Made by a program: the position numbers and the translations under genes. From contig NZ_JZTW01000019.1 of assembly GCF_000962805.1 (NCBI RefSeq), positions 1 to 64,000 on the forward strand: a stretch of 64,000 bases of DNA, in the 5' to 3' direction. Within the stretch, counting starts at the first letter, position 1, and each line of letters begins with the position of its first letter. Below, piece after piece: positions 1-8,411 of the stretch. Origin of the DNA: Pseudarthrobacter chlorophenolicus. GTDB taxonomy: Bacteria; Actinomycetota; Actinomycetes; Actinomycetales; Micrococcaceae. Below the pieces are notes generated by a model. The model saw only the letters and a program-made list of their open reading frames with translations. It was not told the DNA's origin and did not search any database.

Positions 1-479
1 TGCTCTACACCGGTGAAGGCGGGCTGGTGGCGCACGAGTGCATCCTGGACCTGCGCGAACTGACCGCCCGCACCGGGGTTACGGCCGAGGACGTGGCCAA
101 GCGCCTGATCGACTTCGGTTTCCATGCCCCCACCCTGGCCTTCCCGGTGGCCGGAACCCTGATGGTGGAGCCCACCGAGTCCGAGGACCTGGCCGAGATC
201 GACCGCTTCATCGAGGCCATGATCACCATCCGCAAGGAAATCGACCAGGTCGAGGCCGGCGACTTCACCCTCGCCGACTCCCCGCTGCGCAACGCACCGC
301 ACACGGCCGCCGCCGTCGTCAGCTCCGACTGGGACCGCGCCTACCCGCGCGAGCAGGCCGCGTTCCCCACACACCACGAGCAGGACAAGTACTTCCCGCC
401 GGTAGGCCGGATCGACGGCGCAGCCGGCGACCGCAACCTCATCTGCTCCTGCCCTCCGCTGTCCGAATTCGAGAACTGA
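1..479 (+). CDS. gcvP: Glycine dehydrogenase (decarboxylating), C-terminal part (P-protein)
   Basis: This is the 3' end of gcvP; the left window edge cuts it and the first complete codon is at base 3. The PLP-dependent P-protein decarboxylates glycine and passes the aminomethyl group to the lipoyl H-protein. About 158 residues remain. They show the typical C-terminal P-protein pattern: the ECI-D-R segment, the GFHAPT and PVAGTLMVEPTESE stretch, and an RAYPREQAAFP then KYFPPVGRID ending. The PLP lysine lies upstream, outside the window. It is followed by gcvT after 73 bp, and that gap is filled by a palindromic repeat. The identification is firm. Confidence 0.95.
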   Translation, partial: LYTGEGGLVAHECILDLRELTARTGVTAEDVAKRLIDFGFHAPTLAFPVAGTLMVEPTESEDLAEIDRFIEAMITIRKEIDQVEAGDFTLADSPLRNAPHTAAAVVSSDWDRAYPREQAAFPTHHEQDKYFPPVGRIDGAAGDRNLICSCPPLSEFEN

Positions 480-484
480 TAATC

Positions 485-529
485 GGTGGTTGAGCTGGCC
501 GAAACCGGGTTTCGACCAGCTCAACCACC
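485..529. repeat. REP-like extragenic palindrome between gcvP and gcvT
   Basis: Two 22-base arms (485-506 and 508-529) are inverted repeats around one central base with a single mismatch, which is G-U in RNA. The outer 14 bp (GGTGGTTGAGCTGG / CCAGCTCAACCACC) pair perfectly. The GGTGGTTGAGC...GAAACC pattern resembles dispersed extragenic palindromes I associate with Arthrobacter-type genomes, but no second copy is seen in this window. In RNA it would form a strong hairpin in the gcvP-gcvT spacer and could protect or terminate the upstream message. Confidence 0.7.
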
Positions 530-552
530 CGCCGCTCCCTTAAGGACTTCCC

Positions 553-1701
553 ATGACTGAGAACTACACCGCCCTGTACAGCGAGCACCAGAAGCTTGGC
601 GCGTCCTTTACCGACTTCGGCGGCTGGCAGATGCCCCTGAAGTACAGCTCCGAGCTGGCCGAGCACCACGCCGTGCGCAACGCTGCCGGCCTGTTCGACC
701 TCTCCCACATGGGCGAAGTCTGGGTCACCGGCCCGGACGCCGGCGCCTTCCTGGACTTCGCCCTGGTGGGCAAGATCTCGGCCATGCCAGTGGGCAAGGC
801 GAAGTACTCGCTGATCTGCACTCCGGACGGCGGCATCATTGATGACCTCATTACCTACCGCCGCCCATCGCCGGCGGAGGGCGGGGACCGCTTCCTGGTG
901 GTTCCGAACGCAGGCAACGCCAAGGTGGTGGCCGAGGCTTTGCAGGAACGCGCCGCCGGCTTTGACGTGACCGTAGTGGATGCCTCGGCGGAAACGTCGC
1001 TGATCGCGGTCCAGGGACCCAACGCGCAGGACCTCCTGCTCCGGCTGGTCCCCGCGGCCCAGCACTCGGACGTCACCGGGCTGAAGTACTACGCCGCGGT
1101 GGAAGTCACGTTCCTGGTCAACGGTGCCGGCCTCACCCTCCTGCTGGCCCGCACCGGCTACACCGGCGAAGACGGCTTCGAAATCTTCGTCCCCAATAGT
1201 GACGCCGTCGGACTTTGGCAGGCACTCCTAGCGGTCTCCGACGTCGGTGAGCTCACTCCGGCGGGCCTCGCATCCCGGGATTCGCTCCGACTGGAGGCCG
1301 GAATGCCCCTCTACGGCAACGAACTCTCCCTGCAGGGCGACCCGTACTCCGCCGGGCTCGGTCCCGTCGTCGCGCTGTCCAAGGAAGGTGACTTCGTCGG
1401 CAAAGCCGCCCTGGCTGCAAAGAAGGAGGCCGGCGCAGGATCGACCACCGGCCGCCGCCTGGTGGGCCTTAAGGGAATGGGCCGCCGCGCCGGCCGCGCC
1501 CACTACCCTGTCCTTAAGGACGGGGCAGTGGTTGGTGAGGTCACCTCCGGGCAGCCTTCGCCCACCCTCGGCTACCCGGTGGCGCTGGCCTACGTCGACG
1601 TCGAACACACCGAAACTGGCACCACCCTCGACGTCGACCTCCGCGGCAAAGCCGAACCGTTCGAAGTCGTCGCCCTGCCGTTCTACCGCCGCGTCAAGTA
1701 G
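553..1701 (+). CDS. gcvT: Glycine cleavage system aminomethyltransferase (T-protein)
   Basis: This 382-residue protein matches full-length GcvT. It moves the methylene group from aminomethyl-lipoyl H-protein to tetrahydrofolate and releases ammonia. Visible features are the N-terminal FGGWQMPLKY segment, the DLSHMGE motif, the ARTGYTGEDGFEIF folate-domain signature, the RDSLRLEAGMPLYGNEL stretch, and the C-terminal barrel with GxVTSGxxSPTLG. The ATG follows TAAGGACTTCCC, a usable ribosome site. It lies downstream of gcvP and upstream of sdaA. No gcvH is present in the window, so the H-protein must be encoded elsewhere. Confidence 0.95.
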   Translation: MTENYTALYSEHQKLGASFTDFGGWQMPLKYSSELAEHHAVRNAAGLFDLSHMGEVWVTGPDAGAFLDFALVGKISAMPVGKAKYSLICTPDGGIIDDLITYRRPSPAEGGDRFLVVPNAGNAKVVAEALQERAAGFDVTVVDASAETSLIAVQGPNAQDLLLRLVPAAQHSDVTGLKYYAAVEVTFLVNGAGLTLLLARTGYTGEDGFEIFVPNSDAVGLWQALLAVSDVGELTPAGLASRDSLRLEAGMPLYGNELSLQGDPYSAGLGPVVALSKEGDFVGKAALAAKKEAGAGSTTGRRLVGLKGMGRRAGRAHYPVLKDGAVVGEVTSGQPSPTLGYPVALAYVDVEHTETGTTLDVDLRGKAEPFEVVALPFYRRVK

Positions 1702-1980
1702 GCCATCGCGGTGGTTGCTCCCGCGTCGGCGGACCGGACATTTTCACGCGTGCTGCTCGTTCCTCGCTTTGACGCACGCTTTCGAAAAGTCCGGCTCCGC
1801 CGACGCTCAGCCGGTTCCCTCACTTTGGTGAGCGGCTTTCGCGACTGGACGGATTCCGGAGGCGTGCGTCTAAGGGAGCGTCACGTCCGCGCAGCGGGCG
1901 TCTTCGCGACCGAGCACGCGGAGGAGTCCGGTCAGCCGCACCCAACCCCGCCACGAAATCTCTAGTTAGGAAACCCCGTC
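1702..1980. other. gcvT-sdaA intergenic region, no gene supported
   Basis: These 279 bases hold no recognisable gene. An 84-codon open frame (1711-1965) gives an arginine-rich product with no family features and no ribosome site. The sequence just before sdaA contains a TAGGAAA ribosome-site-like string. No gcvH remnant could be read in any frame. Confidence 0.5.
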
Positions 1981-3435
1981 ATGGCTGTTGGCGTCTTTGA
2001 TCTGTTTTCGATCGGTATTGGGCCTTCGTCTTCTCATACTGTGGGGCCGATGCGGGCCGCTGCTGTTTTTGCGGAGGAGCTCAAGCGCCTTGGGGTCCTG
2101 TCACGGGTGGCTTCGTTGCGGGTGGATTTGTATGGGTCGTTGGCGGCGACGGGGCATGGGCATGGGACCATGACGGCGGTCCTGCTGGGGTTGGAGGGGT
2201 TCCATCCGGAGCTGATCCTTCCCGAGGAGGTGGAGGAACGGCTCGCGGCGATCGCCGAGACCGGGACACTGACCCTCGCCGGTGCCGGTGGTGAGGGTGT
2301 GCCGTTGCCGTACGGGGTGAAGGACATGGTGCTGCGGCCGTTGACGGTGCTGCCGCGGCACACGAACGGCATGACCTTCACCGTCTCGGACAGCGGCGGG
2401 GCGGTGCTGCATGCGGCGACGTTCTTCTCCGTCGGTGGCGGGTTCATTGTCCGCGAGGGCGAAGAGGACGCCGCGCAGCAGGAGCTGGATGCGTCCAAGA
2501 AGGAACTGCCGCTGCCGTTCCGGACCGCCGCGGAGCTCCTGGCCCATTGCGCCGATACCGGGTTGGGGATCGGCGACGTGATGCTGGTCAACGAGAAATC
2601 CTCCCGCACGGAGGAGGAGATCCGGGCGGGGCTGCTGCACATCTGGTCCGTGATGGAAGCGTGCGTGGCCACGTCCCTGAAGCGGGAGGGGGTGTTGCCG
2701 GGCGGGTTGAAGGTCCGCCGCCGCGCCCCGGACTGGTTCGACCGGTTGAAGAAGGAATGCGCCCGCCCGGGCGTCGACAGCCAGGACCTGGACTTTACCG
2801 GCTGGGACTTCCACGACCCGAAGTACTGGCAGGAATGGGTGAACCTGGTGGCCCTGGCCGTGAACGAGGAGAACGCCTCCGGCGGGCGGGTGGTCACCGC
2901 GCCCACGAACGGGGCGGCCGGGATCATCCCGGCGGTGCTGTACTACGCCCTGCACTTCGCCCCCGGGATGGATACGGCCACGCAGGAAGACCGCGACGCG
3001 GTGGTGGCCAGGTTCCTGCTCGCCGCCGGTGCGGTGGGGGTGCTCTATAAGGAGCAGGCGTCCATTTCCGGGGCCGAGGTGGGCTGCCAGGGCGAGGTCG
3101 GGTCGGCGTCCTCGATGGCCGCGGCGGGACTGGCTGAGGTGATGGGCGGCACCCCGGCGCAGGTGGAGAACGCCGCGGAAATCGCGATGGAGCACAACCT
3201 GGGCCTGACGTGCGACCCGATCGGCGGGCTGGTCCAGGTCCCGTGTATCGAGCGGAACGCGATCGCCGCGGCGAAAGCCATCAACGCGGCGAAAATGGCG
3301 CTCTGGGGCGACGGCACCCACCGCGTCAGCCTCGACGAAGTCATCATCACCATGCGCGAAACCGGCAAAGACATGTCCGACAAATACAAGGAAACCGCCA
3401 TGGGCGGCCTCGCCGTCAACGTCGTCGAATGCTGA
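1981..3435 (+). CDS. sdaA: L-serine ammonia-lyase, single-chain iron-sulfur type
   Basis: This enzyme deaminates L-serine to pyruvate and ammonia, so it disposes of serine made from glycine by the cleavage system and serine hydroxymethyltransferase. It has 484 residues: a beta domain with the GPSSSHTVGPMRAA motif near residues 14-30, then the alpha catalytic domain. Candidate 4Fe-4S ligands are Cys369, Cys411, Cys422 and the very last residue, Cys484. Their spacings (42, 11, 62) equal those of the Legionella enzyme, whose C-terminal cysteine enters the active site. The first ~60 codons use many T- and G-ending codons, unlike the C-ending preference later in the gene. Confidence 0.95.
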   Translation: MAVGVFDLFSIGIGPSSSHTVGPMRAAAVFAEELKRLGVLSRVASLRVDLYGSLAATGHGHGTMTAVLLGLEGFHPELILPEEVEERLAAIAETGTLTLAGAGGEGVPLPYGVKDMVLRPLTVLPRHTNGMTFTVSDSGGAVLHAATFFSVGGGFIVREGEEDAAQQELDASKKELPLPFRTAAELLAHCADTGLGIGDVMLVNEKSSRTEEEIRAGLLHIWSVMEACVATSLKREGVLPGGLKVRRRAPDWFDRLKKECARPGVDSQDLDFTGWDFHDPKYWQEWVNLVALAVNEENASGGRVVTAPTNGAAGIIPAVLYYALHFAPGMDTATQEDRDAVVARFLLAAGAVGVLYKEQASISGAEVGCQGEVGSASSMAAAGLAEVMGGTPAQVENAAEIAMEHNLGLTCDPIGGLVQVPCIERNAIAAAKAINAAKMALWGDGTHRVSLDEVIITMRETGKDMSDKYKETAMGGLAVNVVEC

Positions 3436-3486
3436 CAAGCACGCCCCGGTCCGTCGTGGCCCGGGCCTGCTGCGGCTCGGCGGACG

Positions 3487-4032
3487 CTAATTGTTGATGG
3501 CGGCCCACACGTTCAGCGTGGAGGCATACACCAGCCAGGCCACGTAGGGCAGCAGCAACAATCCCGCCGTGCGACTGATGGGGCCGAAGTACAGGATGGT
3601 GACGACGACGGCGACGATCAGCGCCAGGATGATCACCAGAGCCAGCCACAGCGCGGGAGTTCCCAACGTGGGGTAGAGCCCGAAAAACATCGGGGTCCAG
3701 GCGAGGTTCAGGACGAGTTGGACGGCATAGGCAATCATGGCCGGGCGCGTGCGCCCGGTGCGCTTGCGCCATACCAGCCAGGCGGCCACGGCCATGGCCG
3801 TATACAGCACTGTCCATACGGGGCCGAACACAAAGTTAGGCGGTGTCCAGGGCGCTTTCTCGGCCGTGGCGTACCAGCCGTCGACGTTGCTGGTGGAAGC
3901 GAGTCCGCCAAGGCCGGCCACCAGGAAGGACGCCACCAGGAACCCTGCCAATCCGGCCACCTGGACCGCCGGCCGGTACGGGCGGGACTTTCGCTCCGAC
4001 GGCAAGGTGGACTGTCCCGTATTTGGCTCCAT
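3487..4032 (-). CDS. TspO/MBR family tryptophan-rich sensory membrane protein
   Basis: The protein has 181 residues and about five hydrophobic helices. It contains family hallmarks: W..APWTPPNFVFGPVWTVLYT and the helix with LNLAWTPMFFG. TspO proteins bind porphyrins and are linked to tetrapyrrole transport or breakdown and stress responses; the role here is inferred from family only. The ATG at 4032 is preferred because AAGGGTGG lies just upstream, even though the frame stays open further. It is divergent from the FemX-like gene, with about 200 bp between them. Confidence 0.88.
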   Translation of the reverse strand: MEPNTGQSTLPSERKSRPYRPAVQVAGLAGFLVASFLVAGLGGLASTSNVDGWYATAEKAPWTPPNFVFGPVWTVLYTAMAVAAWLVWRKRTGRTRPAMIAYAVQLVLNLAWTPMFFGLYPTLGTPALWLALVIILALIVAVVVTILYFGPISRTAGLLLLPYVAWLVYASTLNVWAAINN

Positions 4033-4233
4033 CTCACCACCCTTGCGAATGGGGGTGCGCGAGTCAAGGCAGGCGCGCGGCGGCGTCCAACGCCTGCGGG
4101 ACTGCCGTCCGGCAGAGCCCCGGGCCGGTCCCCGGGCGCGGCCCGGACCGCCGCAGGCTTTAGACTTGAGGCTGCATGTCCGCGCAGGAACGGCAACAGC
4201 AGCACCGAGAACAGCACCGAGCATCAACCCCGA

Positions 4234-5322
4234 TTGGACACGGCCCCCTTGCGAGAATTCACCGCACGTTTTGCCACAGCCGAGGAAATTGAGAACTGGG
4301 ACAAGCACGTCACGGCCAACCCAAACGGCGGCAACATGCTGCAGTCGGCGGCGTACGCATCCGTGAAGAACGGCAGCGGCTGGAAGGTCCGCTTCCTGGT
4401 GCTGGAAGGCAGCGAAACCACCAGCTACAACCTGGTCCTGGAGAAGGCCGTCCCGCTGCTGGGACGGCTCTGGTACCTCATCAAGGGCCCTGACCTCACC
4501 GACGCCGGCCACCTTAAAGCGGCGCTGGAGTCCTGTGCCGCCCTGGTTCGCGGGCACAAGCTCAACGTGTTCACCATCAAGATCGAGCCGGACATCGTTG
4601 ATTCCGCTGACACCCGCGCCACGCTGGCCGCGGCCGGCCTGGCCAAGGCCCCGAACATCCAGTCAAACGACTCCACGGCACTGCTGGACATCTCCGGAAC
4701 GGACGAGGAAGTCCTCAAAGCCATCTCCTCCCGCGCCCGCAACGCCGTCCGGCGCGCCGAACGGGAAGGCTGCGAGGTAGTGCGCCGGGAACCTGGGCCC
4801 GAAACCTACCGTGCCCTCTACGACCTCATGGCCGACACCGTCAAGGCCAAGGGATCCATGCCCTTGCGCAGTTACGAGTACTACGCGCAGTTCTGGGACG
4901 AATTCTGCAACCGCGGCCAGGGAAACTTCTTCTTCACATACGAAGACGGAAAACCCAGCGTCGGTGCGTTCGTCATCAACTACGGCGCCAAGGCAACCTA
5001 CAAGGACGGCGGCTCCACGCAAAACCGCAAACAATACGGCGACTCACACCTGGTCCAGTGGTCCGCCATCCGCAGGATGCAGGAACTGGGCTGCACCGAA
5101 TACGACTTCTGCGGCACGCCGCCGGCATCCCGAATCAAGGACAAGAGCCACAATCTCTACGGCATGGGGATGTTCAAGACCAGCTTCACCAAGACCGTCA
5201 CCGACTTTGTGGGGTGCCACGACTACGTTCTTTCTCCCCTCCGGCACCGGCTGTGGGTCAAGGGCGGTGAGCGGGTATTCCGCCGTATAGAAACTGCGCG
5301 CACCGGCCAGCAGTTCTACTGA
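4234..5322 (+). CDS. FemX/FemAB-type peptidoglycan-bridge aminoacyltransferase, copy 1
   Basis: The protein has about 362 residues and a double GNAT-like fold. It contains LQSAAYASVK near the N-terminus, a RARNAVRRAEREG segment, and the C-terminal EYDFCGTP...HNLYGMGMFKTSF signature of Fem-type lipid II aminoacyltransferases. These use aminoacyl-tRNA to add residues to the peptidoglycan bridge. The start is uncertain: there is no in-frame ATG, and TTG at 4234 or 4249 best fits the family N-terminus (PLREFTARFATAEEIENWD). It is followed by a paralogue 106 bp downstream. The added amino acid cannot be read from sequence. Confidence 0.85.
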   Translation: MDTAPLREFTARFATAEEIENWDKHVTANPNGGNMLQSAAYASVKNGSGWKVRFLVLEGSETTSYNLVLEKAVPLLGRLWYLIKGPDLTDAGHLKAALESCAALVRGHKLNVFTIKIEPDIVDSADTRATLAAAGLAKAPNIQSNDSTALLDISGTDEEVLKAISSRARNAVRRAEREGCEVVRREPGPETYRALYDLMADTVKAKGSMPLRSYEYYAQFWDEFCNRGQGNFFFTYEDGKPSVGAFVINYGAKATYKDGGSTQNRKQYGDSHLVQWSAIRRMQELGCTEYDFCGTPPASRIKDKSHNLYGMGMFKTSFTKTVTDFVGCHDYVLSPLRHRLWVKGGERVFRRIETARTGQQFY

Positions 5323-5428
5323 CCACCTCCGCCAATCCGCTGCCCGGTAATCCACTGCACGGAAGACGACGCTCCCGCCCCAGCACCTGCCAGGCAGGCC
5401 CGCGACAAGTTCCAGAAAAGGTAATCCC

Positions 5429-6742
5429 TTGAACCAGGTTTCCACCACCACCGCTCCCGAATACTCGGTCCTCAGCGAAGACGAGTTTGAGGCCTTCGCC
5501 CTCAAGCACCCACAAAACAGCTTCCTGCAGTCGGCCGATTTCACCCGCTTCCAGCGGGCCCGCGGACAGCAGGTGGAGCTGTTCGGCATCCGCCGCAACG
5601 GAGAACTTGTTGCCGCCGGGAAACTGAACTTCACCCCCACGCGCCTCGGGTACACGGTGTGCGACTGCGCCAAGGGACCCCTGATGGACTACACGGACCC
5701 TGCCCTGGTGCGTGACGTCGTCGTACTTCTCCGCAAGCGCGCGGCCGAGCGCAAGGCGGCCGAACTGCGCATCTCGCCGAACCTGAAGTACATTGCCCGC
5801 GATGAAGACGGGGCCGAGCACCCGGAAACCGTGGACAACCGGCCGCTGGTGGCGCGGCTGGGCGGCCTGGGATTCCGGCACCAGGGCCTGGAGATGAACT
5901 TCGTGAACGTCAACTGGATGTTCGTCAAGGACCTCCAGGGCATCGCGGACCCCGAAGAGCTGATCATGGGCACCAGCTACCGCACCCGCAAAGCCATCCG
6001 CAAGGCCGAAAAGAACGGTGTGTTCCTGGAACAGGCCACGCTGGAAACCCTGGACGACTTCTACGGCGCGCTGAGCCGGGCCGGGGACGAGAAGGGCTTC
6101 GTCTACCGGGAACGGGAGTACTACGAAAACCTGCTCCGCACCACGTCGCCGGAATTCACCAAGCTCATGATGGCCAAGATCGACATCCCGGCCTACCGCA
6201 AGTCCATCACCGAACGGCTGGACGCCGAATCGGCCACAGCCGCGGAGCTTCGGCGCGAGGTCGAGGAGACGGGCAGCAAGAAGAAAGCCAACCGGCTCAA
6301 AGTGGTCCAGGACCTGGTGGACAGCTACGAGCGCAGCCTCAAGGACATCGAACGCTTCCCGGACTCCGTGGGCGTGGCCACCGTGGCCGCCATCCACTTT
6401 GTCTGCTACGGCGACGAAGTGGTGTGCGTCATCGGCGGCACCGTGCAGGACTACATCTACTTCAACGGCGCCACGTCGCTGTACTGGGGCATGATGCTGC
6501 ACGCCCTCGAGAAGGGCTACCCGAGGTACAACTTCTACGGAACCTTCGGCATCTCCGGGCAGGACCAGGAGGGCCACGGCGGCTACGAATTCAAGAAGGG
6601 CTTCGGTGGAGAAGTGGTCCAGCTCGTGGGCGACTTTGTGATGCCTGTCCGCCCCGCCGCCTTCCACGCCAACAGGCTGGCCAGGTCCGCCGCCGGAGCT
6701 GCCCGCACCCTGCTGGGCAAGCTTCCGACCAGGCGCGCCTGA
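5429..6742 (+). CDS. FemX/FemAB-type peptidoglycan-bridge aminoacyltransferase, copy 2
   Basis: This 437-residue protein is a second Fem family member, clearly paralogous to the upstream gene (FLQSADFTRFQ near the start; YNFYGTFGISG near the end). It carries a charged helical insert around residues 255-315 (ITERLDAES...KDIERFP), the coiled-coil arm seen in FemA and FemB that is absent from FemX-type proteins. The TTG start is supported by AAAAGG eight bases upstream. The pair suggests stepwise building of an interpeptide bridge. The following gene is a Thr/Ser exporter, so a link to amino-acid supply is possible but unproven. Confidence 0.87.
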   Translation: MNQVSTTTAPEYSVLSEDEFEAFALKHPQNSFLQSADFTRFQRARGQQVELFGIRRNGELVAAGKLNFTPTRLGYTVCDCAKGPLMDYTDPALVRDVVVLLRKRAAERKAAELRISPNLKYIARDEDGAEHPETVDNRPLVARLGGLGFRHQGLEMNFVNVNWMFVKDLQGIADPEELIMGTSYRTRKAIRKAEKNGVFLEQATLETLDDFYGALSRAGDEKGFVYREREYYENLLRTTSPEFTKLMMAKIDIPAYRKSITERLDAESATAAELRREVEETGSKKKANRLKVVQDLVDSYERSLKDIERFPDSVGVATVAAIHFVCYGDEVVCVIGGTVQDYIYFNGATSLYWGMMLHALEKGYPRYNFYGTFGISGQDQEGHGGYEFKKGFGGEVVQLVGDFVMPVRPAAFHANRLARSAAGAARTLLGKLPTRRA

Positions 6743-6794
6743 CCCACATATCCGAACCAGCGCACCACACCAGCGCATCAGGGAGGAGGAGATC

Positions 6795-8330
6795 ATGGCC
6801 GACCGGCGCGATCATCCCAAAGCTCAACCAACCGGCGCCAAGGACCGCCCGCCCACGGCGCCGTCCCGGGCATTGCCCAGCACCGAAGCCCTGCCCAAAA
6901 CCGAACCGCTGACGGCCGCCCAGGTCCGCCAGAACGCTGCGGCGAAGAAGATGCTGCGCCGCCTCGTCCAAGGCGAGAATCCTCCCACCGCGCCGATGAG
7001 CATCGTGGACAGGCTGACCGGGAGCCCGTACGCCAACCCCACCATCCAGGTCAGTGGCGTGGACGCGTCCGCCCGCAAGACCCTGGACTTCGTCCTCCAC
7101 CTTGCTGAAACAATGTTCCGCTACGGTGCCGGCGCCCTCGAAGTGGAGACCAGCATCATCGCCGTCACGGCGGCGCTGGGGCTGAAGTACGTCGAGGTGG
7201 ATATCACCAACCAGTCCGTTGGCATCAATTACGCCCCCAAGGACCAGCCGCCCATCGCACTGCTGCGTGTGGTCCGGTCCTGGACCAACAACTACGCCGG
7301 CCTGGCCAGGGTGCACCAGTTGGTCACGGATATCGTGGCCGGGGGAGTGGGCCGCGACGAAGCCATCAGGCGGCTCAACGAGATCATCACCAGCCCCAAG
7401 CCCTTTCCGCGCTGGATGGTTACCTCGGCCTTCGGTGTCTTCGCGGCCGTGTTCGTCGGCGTGCTCGGCGGCGGGCCGGTATCGTCCGCCATCGCCTTCG
7501 CAGCGAACATCGGCATCAGCCTCCTGGCCCGCCAGCTGGGACGCTGGCGCGTTCCTGACTTCTTCATCACTGCGAGCTGTTCCTTCGTGGTGACCCAGCT
7601 GGCTCTGCTGCTCTGGCAGTTCGGCCTCACCAAGTCACCGGCCATCGTGGTGGTGGGCGGCATCCTCCTGCTGCTGCCCACGGGCCGCCTGGTCTCCTCG
7701 GTGCAGGATGCCATCAACGGCTTCCCCGTCACGGCGGCCGGACGGTTCCTCTCAACGCTCCTGACGTTCGGCGCCATAGTGGCGGGCATCGCCGTCGCCT
7801 TCGTCGTGGGTGAGCTGACCGGGGCGCAGCGGATCGATGTCACCGAAACATTCCCGCCCGCCTACGACCTGTGGGTCCTCATCATCTTCGTGGCGGTGGC
7901 CGTCATGGCCATCGGAGTCACCGAGCAGACCAGCTGGCAGCTGCTGCTGCCCACTGCGGCTGTGGGAGTAATCGGCTACCTGGTGCTGCTGGGCGGTGGC
8001 CTGCTGGGCATCGGCGACCGGTTCGCGCCCGCCCTGGCGGCCGTGGTGATCGGCCTGCTGGCCCGGGTGCTCGCCCTGCGCATGGGAGCCCCGCAGCTGG
8101 TGGTGGCAGTGCCCGCAGCGCTGATCCTGCTGCCGGGCCTGACGATCTTCCGGTCCATGTACGTGCTCACCATCGAGGAGTCGGAAATCCTGCTCGGTGC
8201 CGGCGGGATGCTCAGCGCCGGGGCCATCGTTCTGGGCACCGCGGGCGGCATCGTCCTGGGCGACACCCTGGCCCGCCCGTTCACCCGCAGCCTGGCCAGC
8301 AACGAACGCCGCCGCGCCCGGCGCCGCTAG
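6795..8330 (+). CDS. Threonine/serine exporter family protein (ThrE-like)
   Basis: The protein has 511 residues. The N-terminal ~120 residues are hydrophilic, then comes a DUF1212-type domain (about 90-240, with LGLKYVEVDITNQSVGINY and RVVRSWTNNYAGLARVHQL), then roughly ten membrane helices including the C-terminal DUF3815-type half. Both halves are fused, as in Corynebacterium ThrE, which exports threonine and serine. The ATG follows a strong GGGAGGAGGAG. It lies 52 bp after the second Fem gene on the same strand and ends just before a terminator. Substrate is inferred from family. Confidence 0.88.
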   Translation: MADRRDHPKAQPTGAKDRPPTAPSRALPSTEALPKTEPLTAAQVRQNAAAKKMLRRLVQGENPPTAPMSIVDRLTGSPYANPTIQVSGVDASARKTLDFVLHLAETMFRYGAGALEVETSIIAVTAALGLKYVEVDITNQSVGINYAPKDQPPIALLRVVRSWTNNYAGLARVHQLVTDIVAGGVGRDEAIRRLNEIITSPKPFPRWMVTSAFGVFAAVFVGVLGGGPVSSAIAFAANIGISLLARQLGRWRVPDFFITASCSFVVTQLALLLWQFGLTKSPAIVVVGGILLLLPTGRLVSSVQDAINGFPVTAAGRFLSTLLTFGAIVAGIAVAFVVGELTGAQRIDVTETFPPAYDLWVLIIFVAVAVMAIGVTEQTSWQLLLPTAAVGVIGYLVLLGGGLLGIGDRFAPALAAVVIGLLARVLALRMGAPQLVVAVPAALILLPGLTIFRSMYVLTIEESEILLGAGGMLSAGAIVLGTAGGIVLGDTLARPFTRSLASNERRRARRR

Positions 8331-8350
8331 GCTCCGGAAGGTCCAAAAAA

Positions 8351-8387
8351 CGCGCCCCGGGCTCCTGCCCGGGGCGCGCTTTTGTTT
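8351..8387. terminator. Intrinsic terminator after the ThrE-like gene, probably bidirectional
   Basis: An 11-bp perfect stem (CGCGCCCCGGG at 8351-8361 and its complement at 8368-8378) surrounds a 6-base loop. CTTTTGTTTCT follows on the plus strand and an A-run precedes it, so it can also serve the convergent gene ending at 8412. Confidence 0.9.
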
Positions 8388-8411
8388 CTCGGTTCGGCCT
8401 AAATGCTGCCG

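Noticed and set aside
1711..1965. 84-codon open frame between gcvT and sdaA considered as a gcvH remnant
   Set aside because: No lipoyl-lysine motif or H-protein pattern in any frame.
2101..3438. 445-codon minus-strand frame over sdaA
   Set aside because: Antisense shadow with low-complexity His/Arg/Gly content and no ribosome site.
5258..6796. 512-codon minus-strand frame over the second Fem gene
   Set aside because: Antisense shadow; no motif, and the Fem signature is intact on the plus strand.
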